DNA of 64,000 nt, from assembly GCA_030531205.1 (NCBI GenBank), contig JAUNOC010000006.1, positions 1 through 64,000 of the forward strand, written 5' to 3'. Position 1 is the stretch's first letter, and every line of letters begins with the position of its first letter. Positions 35,172 through 43,074 of the stretch are shown here, in pieces. The position numbers were made by a program, and so were the translations under genes. A model generated the notes under the pieces. It had not been told where the DNA came from. It did no database searches and saw only the letters and a program-made list of their open reading frames with translations. The DNA comes from Phascolarctobacterium sp. (lineage in GTDB: Bacteria; Bacillota; Negativicutes; Acidaminococcales; Acidaminococcaceae).

Positions 35172-35209
35172 GTCGTGTACAAATTTTTGTACACGACTTT
35201 TTGTATAAT
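35172..35209 (+). promoter_or_regulatory. TGTACA dyad and promoter before the beta-CASP operon
   Basis: Dyad GTCGTGTACAAA...GTACACGAC with TGTACA at 35176-35181 and 35188-35193 (12 bp apart) and TATAAT at 35204-35209. It can act as terminator of the WYL gene (T-run follows) and, by geometry, as a YefM-YoeB-type operator covering the -35 region. Confidence 0.65.
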
Positions 35210-35233
35210 GGGGATAGAAAGGAGGTGGACGAA

Positions 35234-35461
35234 ATGGAAAATATGAAAGAAAAAATTGAGATTGGTTTGGACGAAGAAGGAAAGGTGGTTGTTAAATCAG
35301 ATGTAAAAACAATGGATTTTTTGAAAAAGGCAATTCGTGCAATTCAAATTGCAGTATTTGACCAACTTGTAAAAGAAGGACATAACAAAAGTTTAATGGA
35401 AATGATTATTTTGGCAGACACAGTTATGAAGGAGGCATTGGGAGACAACAAGCATGCTTAA
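35234..35461 (+). CDS. Small hypothetical protein, 75 residues
   Basis: Not recognised. Starts at ATG 35234 with a perfect AGGAGGTG 7 nt upstream; the frame is open 75 nt further without a ribosome site. Sequence MENMKEKIEIGLDEEGKVVVKSD, then a helical part FLKKAIRAIQIAVFDQLVKEG. First gene of an operon with the metallohydrolase, whose ATG overlaps its last codons. Confidence 0.7.
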   Translation: MENMKEKIEIGLDEEGKVVVKSDVKTMDFLKKAIRAIQIAVFDQLVKEGHNKSLMEMIILADTVMKEALGDNKHA

Positions 35462-36623
35462 GATTATTTTTCACAAAGACCCGGAACGGGTCGGGGGCGG
35501 CATTACAGAAATTAGCAGTAACGGCAAGCGATTGATTATTGACATGGGAGCGGATATGGATAAGGGTTTTGATTGTGAAGAGCCCAATCCTAATATTGAA
35601 GGTTTGACGGTGGGGGATGCTAATGTGGGGGCAATTTTGATTACCCATTATCACGCTGACCACATCGGTTTATTGAAATATGCTTTGCCCAATATTCCTG
35701 TGTATATGAGTGAAACAACACAGGCGGTGGCAAAGATTATGGAAGGCGGTTTTTCGCCTTATTATGAAACCTTGGAAAAAGCAAAAATTATCCGCTTTGA
35801 GGACTTTGGCAAAACATTCAGCCCCTGTGAGGGATTTGAGGTAATTCCTTTACGGGTTGACCACTCTGCCTTTGATGCTATGGCTTATGTAGTTATGGCG
35901 GAGGGCAAAAAGATTTTCTTTACGGGGGATTATCGGGAACATGGTTATACGGGGTTTAAAATAAAAAAATTATTTAAAATGTATGCCGGTGATGCGGATG
36001 TAATTATTACGGAAGGTACACAAGTTTCCCGTCAGTCCGCTGGTATTATCAGTGAGAACAAACTGCAAAAGGGATTTATGGAGATTTGCAAGAAAAACAA
36101 ATATGTGTTGTATATGGGTTCTTCCACCAATCTGGACAGTGTAATCAGTTTGGCTTTGGCTGCAAAGAAGACGGGTAAGTGTTTCAGTTATATTGATGAA
36201 TACTCTGCAAAAATGGCAGAAATTTTAGCAGGGTTTGCCAAGTCGGATTTGTATAAAGAATGGAAACCTGTGGAGCGAGATGTTAAAAAGGGCAGGGTGG
36301 TTGTGTGCCGGATGAGTAATATTGCCTATATTAAAAAATTCTTTGAAAAGCACGGGAAGGACACGGTACTGGTTTATTCCATGTGGCAGGGTTATATTAA
36401 GGACAACGAAAAATTGCAGGAACTGGAAAAAGAGTTTGGGGATAGGTTTATTAAGTTGCACAGCAGCGGTCATGCCAGCAGGGAACTGATACAGGGGGTG
36501 TTGGCGATTTGTGGCAAGGCAAAAGTTTTACCGATGCATACGGAGAGTTTTGCAGAATTTAAGAAAATCTGCCGTGCCAGCAGGGTTGTGGAGTTGAAAA
36601 AGGGGGATGAGTATGTAGTATAA
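35454..36623 (+). CDS. Beta-CASP metallo-beta-lactamase-fold hydrolase, RNase J-like
   Basis: 389 residues. Zinc motif HYHADH (H65, H67, D69, H70), LRVDHSAFDA, FTGDYREHG (metal-bridging Asp), and C-terminal LHSSGHASRELIQ and PMHTE, which resemble the HVSGHA and PVHGE motifs of RNase J. Much shorter than RNase J (about 555) and lacking its C-terminal domain. Probably a nuclease acting on RNA or DNA (inference). Overlaps the 75-residue gene by 8 nt; a 49-residue gene starts one base after its stop. Confidence 0.82.
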   Translation: MLKIIFHKDPERVGGGITEISSNGKRLIIDMGADMDKGFDCEEPNPNIEGLTVGDANVGAILITHYHADHIGLLKYALPNIPVYMSETTQAVAKIMEGGFSPYYETLEKAKIIRFEDFGKTFSPCEGFEVIPLRVDHSAFDAMAYVVMAEGKKIFFTGDYREHGYTGFKIKKLFKMYAGDADVIITEGTQVSRQSAGIISENKLQKGFMEICKKNKYVLYMGSSTNLDSVISLALAAKKTGKCFSYIDEYSAKMAEILAGFAKSDLYKEWKPVERDVKKGRVVVCRMSNIAYIKKFFEKHGKDTVLVYSMWQGYIKDNEKLQELEKEFGDRFIKLHSSGHASRELIQGVLAICGKAKVLPMHTESFAEFKKICRASRVVELKKGDEYVV

Positions 36624-36624
36624 A

Positions 36625-36774
36625 ATGACGGAATATATTGTTGACGTAAAAGAAATGATTGAAAAACTTGGTTATGAAGTGCCGATGGTGTTGGATAAAA
36701 ATGAAAAGATAATTTGTCCACAATGTAGTATTATAATATGCTTAGAGAGTAAAAGAAGAGGGGAGTTATCATGA
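36625..36774 (+). CDS. Small protein with a CPQC half zinc ribbon, 49 residues
   Basis: Begins 1 nt after the metallohydrolase stop and overlaps the next ATG by 4 nt, so position favours a true gene. MTEYIVDVKEMIEKLGYEVP... then IICPQCSIIICLES: a CxxC that could bind zinc with a partner. No family recognised. A GGGGATG-like purine stretch upstream may serve as ribosome site. Confidence 0.55.
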   Translation: MTEYIVDVKEMIEKLGYEVPMVLDKNEKIICPQCSIIICLESKRRGELS

Positions 36775-37103
36775 GGAAAAACAAAAAAGAAAATCCTAAA
36801 TGGACAAAAGAAGAATTGCTTAAAGCATGCTTCTTTGATTTCTTGAAGCAAGAGCGTGAATTTGATGGACCGTTTGAGTTTGATGAGGAACTTGGAGAGG
36901 ATGTAATTGCATGGTATTCTGAAGATTTTGATGGAAATGGTAATTTAAGGGAAGGCATGAAAGATTGGGAATGGGTATTGAACGGCGAAGATGGGCCTGA
37001 TGATGATACTGTTCTAGCAAGAGATGAAGAAAGACATTGGGTTGTTGCTCCACGAAGTGAATGTGTCTGGGATGGGAATGAGTGGATTTGTAAGGAAGAT
37101 TAA
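36771..37103 (+). CDS. Acidic hypothetical protein, 110 residues
   Basis: Not recognised. Strongly acidic and tryptophan-rich (KDWEWVLNGEDGPDDDTVLARDEERHWVV), no membrane segment. Its ATG overlaps the 49-residue gene (ATGA), preceded by GAGGGGAG. Last gene of the metallohydrolase operon. The acidity recalls DNA-mimic or inhibitor proteins, which is only a guess. Confidence 0.6.
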   Translation: MRKNKKENPKWTKEELLKACFFDFLKQEREFDGPFEFDEELGEDVIAWYSEDFDGNGNLREGMKDWEWVLNGEDGPDDDTVLARDEERHWVVAPRSECVWDGNEWICKED

Positions 37104-37163
37104 CGCACTTAAAATAGTGGTGGTTACCTGACGGAAAAGGTAGTTTAGATTTGTAGTTTGTGG

Positions 37164-37169
37164 TATAAT
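37164..37169 (+). promoter_or_regulatory. Extended -10 promoter
   Basis: TGGTATAAT (37161-37169), 33 bp before a 35-codon frame with an AAGGGGAA site. Confidence 0.45.
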
Positions 37170-37202
37170 TAGAATATTAAAATTTTAAGGGGAATGAAAA
37201 TT

Positions 37203-37310
37203 ATGAATGAAACGGATTTTAAGGGAGACATATACAATATTTTAGGATTTAAAGTCACTGCTAAATTATTGGATATTGCCCGTGAACAACTTAAACTAAT
37301 TGCTGCTTAA
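37203..37310 (+). CDS. Possible 35-residue peptide
   Basis: MNETDFKGDIYNILGFKVTAKLLDIAREQLKLIAA, with a ribosome site (TAAGGGGAATG) and a -10 box upstream. Amphipathic helix-like C terminus. It may be a small gene or the remains of a longer one; the rest of 37104-37447 is gene-free. Low certainty. Confidence 0.35.
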   Translation: MNETDFKGDIYNILGFKVTAKLLDIAREQLKLIAA

Positions 37311-37447
37311 AATTGGTTGGCAAAAAATACCTGAAATTGAATTTACACACAAATTTGGACTTGACTGATGGCTTTAACATTTACCTTGCGGTTATGTGGT
37401 GAGTGTGGTAGAATATAGATGATCTAAATTTAAGGAGGGATAAAATT

Positions 37448-38170
37448 ATGGGGAAAAAGTATAGTTCGGCAGACACTGTAAATGCTATAACAAATGCATT
37501 TAATAAGAATGTCAGTCAGGCGTATAATGAAGATTGTATCAATTGGAGTGGCGATACTTCAGATACCAATAAAAAATATACTGAAGTAATTGCTAAAGAA
37601 ATTTTGAGTAAGCATTTACAAAAATTGCAAAAAAGGAGCAATGGTGGGGAGATTGACGAGATAACAAGGAATAAAAGTTATTTTACAGAAACTCATGATT
37701 GCAGCCCATTGGAAAAAGCAAAAAAATATGATGAAGAACATTATGCTATGTTGTTGAAGAAACAAGGGAAAATTTATGGTATTGGCGAAATTTTAGATTA
37801 TCAGATTCCGTTAAAGGATAAGCAAGGAGATGGTGTAGGAAAAATAGATTTGCTTGCGTATGATAGAGAAAAGAAAATTTTACGCATACTTGAATTAAAA
37901 AAACCAAACAGCAAGGAAACTTTACTTCGGTGTGTGTTGGAAGGAGAAACATATAAAAGTATTGTTGACCACGATAAATTGAAGAAAGATTTTGGCATTT
38001 GTGAAAATAATGTTAAAGTTGTTGCTTGTCCTCTAATTTTTGATACAGGTAATCCATATAACAATTATCAAGAAATGCTTGGAGGGAAATTACCATTTCT
38101 CCATAAATTAATTAAAAAATTGAAACAGGAAGTGTTTGTTATTGGTAAAGGTTTTGCAAGAATGAAGTGA
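37448..38170 (+). CDS. PD-(D/E)XK nuclease-like protein, 240 residues
   Basis: AT-rich gene with a good AAGGAGGGA site. The middle carries a restriction-endonuclease-fold core: VGKIDLLAYDREKKILRILELKKP, that is D...E-L-K-K, followed by LLRCVLEGETYKSIV, in which a helix follows the core. N-terminal 90 residues are polar and helical. No close family recognised. It is followed after 52 bp by another protein of the same fold; the low G+C of both suggests recent acquisition. Confidence 0.6.
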   Translation: MGKKYSSADTVNAITNAFNKNVSQAYNEDCINWSGDTSDTNKKYTEVIAKEILSKHLQKLQKRSNGGEIDEITRNKSYFTETHDCSPLEKAKKYDEEHYAMLLKKQGKIYGIGEILDYQIPLKDKQGDGVGKIDLLAYDREKKILRILELKKPNSKETLLRCVLEGETYKSIVDHDKLKKDFGICENNVKVVACPLIFDTGNPYNNYQEMLGGKLPFLHKLIKKLKQEVFVIGKGFARMK

Positions 38171-38222
38171 TGCTTACAACGTTATAAACAAAGCAAATAG
38201 TTTTATAGGAGGTGTACAACAA

Positions 38223-39212
38223 ATGGCAGAGTTTAATGCTTATGGGAAAAGAGTTGGTAGTATATTTGAGCTTATAGGAAACAAAGAAAATGACATTACT
38301 AAAAGTATTGCATGGGTTTTATATTGTTGCCCTGTATTTATGAAAAAATTTGTAAGTGCGATATTTGATATTGAGATAGATCCGAAAAAAGTTGATATGT
38401 ACTATCAAAAGTATGATAGCCAAAAGGGTATAACTGACCTTGAATTAACAGACGGAAAAAATTTTTATATTATAGTTGAAGCAAAAAGAGGATGGAATTT
38501 ACCGGGAGATAATCAAATAACTAGTTATTTAGAGAGAAAGGATTTTCAAAAATCAGAAATAGCAAACAAGGCTATTGTTACATTATCCGAATGTAGTAAT
38601 GAGTATGCAAAAGATCATTTGCCGTTTATTCAAAAAATGGGTATTCCTATTAAGCATTTATCATGGCAACAAATATGTTCTATTGCAGAAAATTCCAGAG
38701 AACAATCAAATAATAAGGGGAAAAATTTGTTAAATGAATTGAGAGAATATATGGGAGGTATAATGACTATGCAAACAAAAGATTCGAATTGGGTTTATGT
38801 TGTTTCTTTAAGCAGTGGCAAACCGGATAATTGTAGAATTAGGTGGATTGATATTGTAAGGAAACATAACAAATATTTTCATCCCGTTGGAAATACGTGG
38901 CCACATATGCCAGTAAATTATGTAGCATTTAGGTATGGCGGAGAACTTAAATCTATTCATCATGTTGATAGTTATGAGGTAACGGATAATTTACATAAAC
39001 AAGTTCCAGATATGCCAGATGTTAAGGAATCTAATAAATATTATGTATATAATCTAGGCCCAGCAATTGTTCCTAACAAGAAAGTAGTTACTGGAAAAAG
39101 TATAAGACAGGCTAGAAGGGTTTATGCAATGATTGATTTACTTCTTACATCTGATTCAATAGAGGAAGCGGTAAAGATAAGCAAGGATAGGGAAAATAAC
39201 AAAAAAGAATAA
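38223..39212 (+). CDS. PD-(D/E)XK nuclease superfamily protein, 329 residues
   Basis: Nuclease-fold N-terminal half with the core GITDLELTDGKNFYIIVEAKRGW (D...E-A-K) and QITSYLERKDFQKS, similar to PD-(D/E)XK family 4 proteins. The C-terminal half (from about 180) WVYVVSLSSGKPDNCRIRWIDIV... is unassigned and may recognise a target. AGGAGG precedes the ATG. Possibly a defence nuclease, or part of a pair with its upstream neighbour; no modification or partner enzyme is near. Confidence 0.65.
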   Translation: MAEFNAYGKRVGSIFELIGNKENDITKSIAWVLYCCPVFMKKFVSAIFDIEIDPKKVDMYYQKYDSQKGITDLELTDGKNFYIIVEAKRGWNLPGDNQITSYLERKDFQKSEIANKAIVTLSECSNEYAKDHLPFIQKMGIPIKHLSWQQICSIAENSREQSNNKGKNLLNELREYMGGIMTMQTKDSNWVYVVSLSSGKPDNCRIRWIDIVRKHNKYFHPVGNTWPHMPVNYVAFRYGGELKSIHHVDSYEVTDNLHKQVPDMPDVKESNKYYVYNLGPAIVPNKKVVTGKSIRQARRVYAMIDLLLTSDSIEEAVKISKDRENNKKE

Positions 39213-39282
39213 AACGAAATGTATTTTATTATAATTTGATTGTTGGAAAATATTTTAACAAATTATAAAAAAATAAATACCA

Positions 39283-39324
39283 AAAGCCGTGTACAAATTT
39301 TTGTACACGGCTTTTGCTATAATG
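39283..39324 (+). promoter_or_regulatory. TGTACA dyad and promoter before the 112-residue gene
   Basis: AAAAGCCGTGTACAAA/TTTGTACACGGCTTTT, perfect 16-bp arms with TGTACA at 39291-39296 and 39303-39308 (12 bp apart), followed by TGCTATAAT (39316-39324). Same arrangement as at 35172-35209. Confidence 0.7.
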
Positions 39325-39349
39325 CTGACATTATACGAAGGAGGGAAAT

Positions 39350-39688
39350 ATGTTTAAGCGAAAAGAGGCAATGAGACAGATAAAATTACATTTGCGTATG
39401 ATGGCAGCTACTGATTGGAATGCTGCTCTTTTGTTGGCACAATTTTATGACGCTCATAATGCAGTTTTTTGGTATAACAGGGCTATTGATTTAGGAAGTA
39501 TAAAGGCAGTCAAATTATTATCAGACAAATGTATTGAGGACAGGGATGGTGAAATAGATTTTGCGGAAACTTATGATGTACTATTGAGGGGAATAGATTT
39601 GCGGATAGCAAAAATGACCATTGAAGAAAAGAATAAGATAGTTCGTGAATATCTTAAAGTACAGGCATTGCAAAATCTACTTGAATAA
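39350..39688 (+). CDS. Small Sel1/TPR-like protein, 112 residues
   Basis: Helical protein with one or two Sel1-like repeats (DWNAALLLAQFYDAHNAVFWYNRAIDLGSIKAVKLLSDKCI), normally protein-protein interaction modules. GAAGGAGGG site before the ATG and a dyad-covered promoter. No specific family recognised. Confidence 0.6.
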   Translation: MFKRKEAMRQIKLHLRMMAATDWNAALLLAQFYDAHNAVFWYNRAIDLGSIKAVKLLSDKCIEDRDGEIDFAETYDVLLRGIDLRIAKMTIEEKNKIVREYLKVQALQNLLE

Positions 39689-39747
39689 AAAGATTTTGCA
39701 AAATGTGAAGTTGGGGCAGTGTTGATTTTAGTAAGGATAAGTGCTTT

Positions 39748-40182
39748 ATGATTAATATTTATACGCAAATACCATTTAAGAATGATTGTATTGCAGTTTT
39801 GCATGGTTGTGAGTGTTTGGAACTTCTTGTAGGGGATAATTTTTATGATGAATATAAGGAGCCGTTTATTGTTTTTGCTGGTATTGAGGTTAAAGAAATT
39901 AATGAGTATTTGTTATTTGTTAAACAGAAGGTTGCTTGGCTGACTAAGTTATATGGCAAATATGCAGATTTTGAAGTTAAGCCGATTTTTGCTTTTAAGG
40001 ATATATATTCTGCACAACATTTTTTAAGAATATATGAGAGTAGGCACGATAAAAAGTTGTTTGTTGCCGAGATAAAAAAGAAGTTTAATTTATTCTATGA
40101 AGTTGAGGAAATAAAAGAAAAGTTTCTTGAGAAAATAGATGACAATAATAAGACAATAAATTTGTTTGAAAATAACCTGTAA
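39748..40182 (+). CDS. Hypothetical protein, 144 residues
   Basis: Not recognised. Soluble, lysine-rich, AT-rich gene (MINIYTQIPFKNDCIAVLHGCECLELLVGDNFYDEY). The ribosome site is weak (AAGGATAAG). It lies 59 bp after the Sel1-like gene and probably shares its promoter. Confidence 0.5.
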   Translation: MINIYTQIPFKNDCIAVLHGCECLELLVGDNFYDEYKEPFIVFAGIEVKEINEYLLFVKQKVAWLTKLYGKYADFEVKPIFAFKDIYSAQHFLRIYESRHDKKLFVAEIKKKFNLFYEVEEIKEKFLEKIDDNNKTINLFENNL

Positions 40183-40251
40183 TTTCAAAATCATTTTAGA
40201 TGTGGTAAAATTATGATAATTTGTTTTTGAAAAATTAGAAATTATGGCAGG

Positions 40252-41547
40252 TTGGATGCGGTGGTTAAGTTAGATAAGTTTAATTTGACAGATGAACAAC
40301 GGCAGGTTTTGAGCGTGATGCAGTCGGGACGGAATGTGCATATTTATGGCGAAGCGGGTACCGGCAAGAGTTTTGTTTTGCAAAAATTTATCCGTTCTTT
40401 ATCCGATGATGAATTGGCAAAAACCATTGTTGCCGCACCCACAGGGATTGCGGCCATCAATGTGGGTGGTGCTACATTGCACCGGGCATTTCGTATTCCT
40501 ATAACTTTGCTGAACCCCTATAAGCCGGTCAAAGTATCGCCAACGGTCAAGGCAGCAAGAAGAATTATCATTGATGAATATTCTATGATGCGGTTTGATA
40601 TTTTTGATTATGTTTCAAGAGTGATTTTTAAAGCGGAACAAAAGAACAACTGGAATATTCAGTTGATATTGGTGGGGGATGCTTTGCAGTTGCCACCAGT
40701 GATTAGAAATGAAGAATATACTTTTCTTCATCAGATTTGGAAGGACTTGATACCGAATATTGAGCACGGCTATCCCTTTGTTCATCCCAACTGGCAAAAG
40801 TTTGATTTTGTTGATTGTCATCTTACAAAGATTATTCGTCAAAGTGGTGATGAAGAATTGATTAGAAATGAAAACTTGGCTCGTGCGGGTGATAGTTGTT
40901 GTTTGGAATGGTTTGCTCAAAATACAGCAAAGAAAATGGATACTAAGGCAATTCATATTTGCCCTACCAACAGAATGGCGAACGGCATTAACGAGATGTG
41001 GTGCAGGCAGTTCAAGGACAGGGTAATTTTCAAAGCGGAAACAAATGGCAGTGTGGGTGAGCAAGATAAGATTACCAGCGATGTGTTGGAACTTGCCCCC
41101 GGTATGCGGGTTATGTCCGTGGTTAATTCCGCAGACCTTGAGCAGTATCAGAATGGCAGTTTGGGAACAGTGGTGGCTGTGGAACCGGAAGTAAATTCTG
41201 TAGAAGTGAAATTTGACAACGGGTTTCAAACGCCCATCGCCCCATATACTTGGGATATTTGCAATTATGAAGTTAAGGATTCAAAAATTATAAAAAAAGT
41301 AGTTGGTCAGTATCGGCAGATTCCTTTGAGAATTGCTTATGCGGTAACGATTCACAAATCACAGGGACAGACCTATGACAAGGTAATCATTCATCCTGAA
41401 TGTTTTGAAGTGGGTCAGTTGTATGTGGCTCTTTCAAGATGTAGGACGAGGGAAGGGATTTTTATTGCGGGGAAGTTAAAGCCGGATTATCTTATGGTGG
41501 CGGATGATGCGTTAGAGTTTTATGATAATTTAGGTTTTAGGTGTTAG
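40252..41547 (+). CDS. PIF1/RecD-like superfamily 1 helicase, 431 residues
   Basis: ATP-dependent helicase with Walker A GEAGTGKS, APTGIAAINVGGATLHRAF (motif Ia, PIF1-like), IIIDEYSMM (Walker B), GDALQLPPV (motif III), and the C-terminal AYAVTIHKSQGQTYDKV and VALSRCR motifs. Probably unwinds DNA with 5'-to-3' polarity. The frame starts at TTG 40252; GTG 40261 is an equally possible start. Common as a lone gene in bacteria; here it is between orphan genes and a toxin-antitoxin pair. Confidence 0.88.
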   Translation: MDAVVKLDKFNLTDEQRQVLSVMQSGRNVHIYGEAGTGKSFVLQKFIRSLSDDELAKTIVAAPTGIAAINVGGATLHRAFRIPITLLNPYKPVKVSPTVKAARRIIIDEYSMMRFDIFDYVSRVIFKAEQKNNWNIQLILVGDALQLPPVIRNEEYTFLHQIWKDLIPNIEHGYPFVHPNWQKFDFVDCHLTKIIRQSGDEELIRNENLARAGDSCCLEWFAQNTAKKMDTKAIHICPTNRMANGINEMWCRQFKDRVIFKAETNGSVGEQDKITSDVLELAPGMRVMSVVNSADLEQYQNGSLGTVVAVEPEVNSVEVKFDNGFQTPIAPYTWDICNYEVKDSKIIKKVVGQYRQIPLRIAYAVTIHKSQGQTYDKVIIHPECFEVGQLYVALSRCRTREGIFIAGKLKPDYLMVADDALEFYDNLGFRC

Positions 41548-41607
41548 GTGTGAGGTTTCAGGTGTGAGGGGCAAGGATGCAGTCCTAAATTTGTAAGAGG
41601 AATATTG

Positions 41608-41647
41608 TTGACAAAACAGACAAAATATTGTACTATATTTTGTACAA
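41608..41647 (+). promoter_or_regulatory. yefM-yoeB promoter and operator
   Basis: TTGACA (41608-41613), 17 bp, TACTAT (41631-41636). Overlapping dyad TTGTAC (41628-41633)...GTACAA (41642-41647), with cores TGTACT at 41629 and TGTACA at 41641, 12 bp apart. This matches the paired-hexamer operator through which YefM-YoeB represses itself. Confidence 0.85.
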
Positions 41648-41660
41648 AGGAGATGGTTAT

Positions 41661-41909
41661 ATGTTAGCAGTTAATTATAGTACAATCCGTAACAATTTCA
41701 AAGATTATTGTGACAAGGCAACAGATGCCAACGAGGTGGTTATTGTTACCCGTAAGGAAGAAAAAAATGTGGTGCTTTTGAGTTTGGACATGTATAACAA
41801 TCTTATGAAAGCGGCTCGTAATGCGGAGTATTTGGCAATGCTGGACAGGGCAACAGAGCAGTTGCGTTCCGGCAAAGGGCAAGTGCATGAGTTGCTGGAG
41901 GACTATTAA
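41661..41909 (+). CDS. yefM: YefM/Phd-family antitoxin
   Basis: 82-residue antitoxin: N-terminal DNA-binding Phd fold (MLAVNYSTIRNNFKDYCDKATDANEVVIVTRKEEKNVVLLSLDMYNNL) and a flexible C terminus that blocks the toxin. AAAGGAG lies 8 nt before the ATG at 41661. It is 3 bp from yoeB and represses the shared operator. Confidence 0.93.
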   Translation: MLAVNYSTIRNNFKDYCDKATDANEVVIVTRKEEKNVVLLSLDMYNNLMKAARNAEYLAMLDRATEQLRSGKGQVHELLEDY

Positions 41910-41912
41910 GAT

Positions 41913-42173
41913 ATGCAAAAACTTTGGGCGGACAGGGCGTGGGATGACTATTTGAATTGGCAAAATCAGGATAAAAAGACACTGAGAAAGATTAATGATT
42001 TGATTAAGGATATTGAACGCAACGGGGTGGAGCACGGCATCGGCAAGCCGGAACGGTTAAGGTACAGAAATTTGTGGAGCAGACGCATTGACCAGTTTAA
42101 CAGGTTGGTCTATGATGTGGATGAACAGGGTAATTTGTTAATTGTGGCTTGCAAAGGACATTATGAGGAATAG
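41913..42173 (+). CDS. yoeB: YoeB mRNA interferase toxin
   Basis: 86-residue ribosome-dependent endoribonuclease. Catalytic residues of E. coli YoeB have counterparts: E47 (GKPE), R64 (NRLVY), H83 and Y84 (CKGHY). The two extra C-terminal residues EE follow the usual terminal tyrosine. Pairs with YefM. Confidence 0.94.
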   Translation: MQKLWADRAWDDYLNWQNQDKKTLRKINDLIKDIERNGVEHGIGKPERLRYRNLWSRRIDQFNRLVYDVDEQGNLLIVACKGHYEE

Positions 42174-42193
42174 TTTAATAAATGGGAATTATT

Positions 42194-42227
42194 AAAGTCC
42201 GTGTACAGATTTTTGTACACGGACTTT
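42194..42227. promoter_or_regulatory. TGTACA dyad after yoeB
   Basis: AAAGTCCGTGTACA.../TGTACACGGACTTT with TGTACA at 42202-42207 and 42214-42219, 12 bp apart. It can end yefM-yoeB transcription and also nrdG from the other strand. TTATCTAAT follows where the other two copies have TATAAT. Confidence 0.65.
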
Positions 42228-42280
42228 ATCTAATAGCAAATTTGTTGCGGTTGCAAATGGTTTTGATGTGAAGAGAATTT

Positions 42281-42970
42281 TTATTTTCCTCTAATATAGG
42301 AATTTGGTATATATTTCTTTACCTCATTAAGATAGGCATTTAATTCTTCGTCTGTTGGGGCGGTGAGGTTCTTTTGCAGCACCGAGTCCCTGTCCACAAA
42401 GGGTTGCAAATAATAAGCACGGGCATCTTTCAGCCATTTGCCTATGGCAGTGAAATCAGCAAGTTGGTGCAGCCCTTTTACCACCGTAGTACGGAACTCA
42501 TACTCAATGCCACAGAATTTGATAAAGTCCACACTTTTACGGATGGCATCCATATCCACAGCCACACCCGTCAACAGTTCGTAATGTTCCGGTGTGGACT
42601 TGATATCCATAGCGATATAGTCCACCAAATTGCTGTCCACCAATTTTTTAATGACATCCGGCATGGTTCCGTTGGTGTCCAACTTGGTTTTGAAACCGAG
42701 TTTTTTTATTTCCTTTAGTAATTTGTCCAAATCTGGTCTTAAAGTCGGTTCCCCGCCGGTGATGCAGACCCCGTCCAAAAGTCCCTGCCGTTTGCTTAAA
42801 AATGTCAGCAGTTCCGCATCGTCCATTAAAGGGTCAGCGGTGGCGGCGTTCAGCAGTTCAGAATTGTGGCAAAAGGGACAGCGGAAATTGCACCCTGCCA
42901 AAAATACGGTACAGGCAGTATGCTCCGGAAAGTCCAATAAAGTTAGTTTTTGCAATCCATGTATAATCAT
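42281..42970 (-). CDS. nrdG: Anaerobic ribonucleotide reductase activating protein
   Basis: Radical-SAM activase that installs the glycyl radical in NrdD. 229 residues. The cluster motif reads CNFRCPFC (C-x3-C-x2-C), followed by CITGGEPTLRPD (GGE motif for SAM). Family: the longer, NrdG2-like activases. Divergent from nrdD, with which it works. No strong ribosome site is seen. Confidence 0.92.
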   Translation of the reverse strand: MIIHGLQKLTLLDFPEHTACTVFLAGCNFRCPFCHNSELLNAATADPLMDDAELLTFLSKRQGLLDGVCITGGEPTLRPDLDKLLKEIKKLGFKTKLDTNGTMPDVIKKLVDSNLVDYIAMDIKSTPEHYELLTGVAVDMDAIRKSVDFIKFCGIEYEFRTTVVKGLHQLADFTAIGKWLKDARAYYLQPFVDRDSVLQKNLTAPTDEELNAYLNEVKKYIPNSYIRGK

Positions 42971-43015
42971 AATGTATGTATTATATAATAATAGTGTTCA
43001 AAATGCAAGAGCAAA

Positions 43016-43062
43016 ACACAACATGTTGTGTAGGAAATATTTTTGTTGACAAAATATAGTGG
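43016..43062 (+). promoter_or_regulatory. Two NrdR boxes upstream of nrdD
   Basis: ACACAACATGTTGTGT (43016-43031, perfect palindrome) and TGACAAAATATAGTGG (43047-43062), 31 bp apart start to start. They match the NrdR consensus acaCwAtATaTwGtgt at about 14 and 12 of 16 positions. The second covers the -35 box. Confidence 0.82.
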
Positions 43063-43074
43063 TTATGGTATTAT
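43046..43074 (+). promoter_or_regulatory. nrdD promoter
   Basis: TTGACA (43046-43051), 17 bp, TATTAT (43069-43074) with an extended -10 TGG. Confidence 0.8.

Noticed and set aside
38208-38222. Further YefM operator before the 329-residue gene
   Set aside because: There is a single TGTACA between ribosome site and ATG, with no second core at 12 bp. The TGTACA at about 47194 is likewise single.
42228-42240. Promoter downstream of the third TGTACA dyad
   Set aside because: TTATCTAAT is only a weak -10 match and no plus-strand gene follows; nrdG is on the other strand and ends here.
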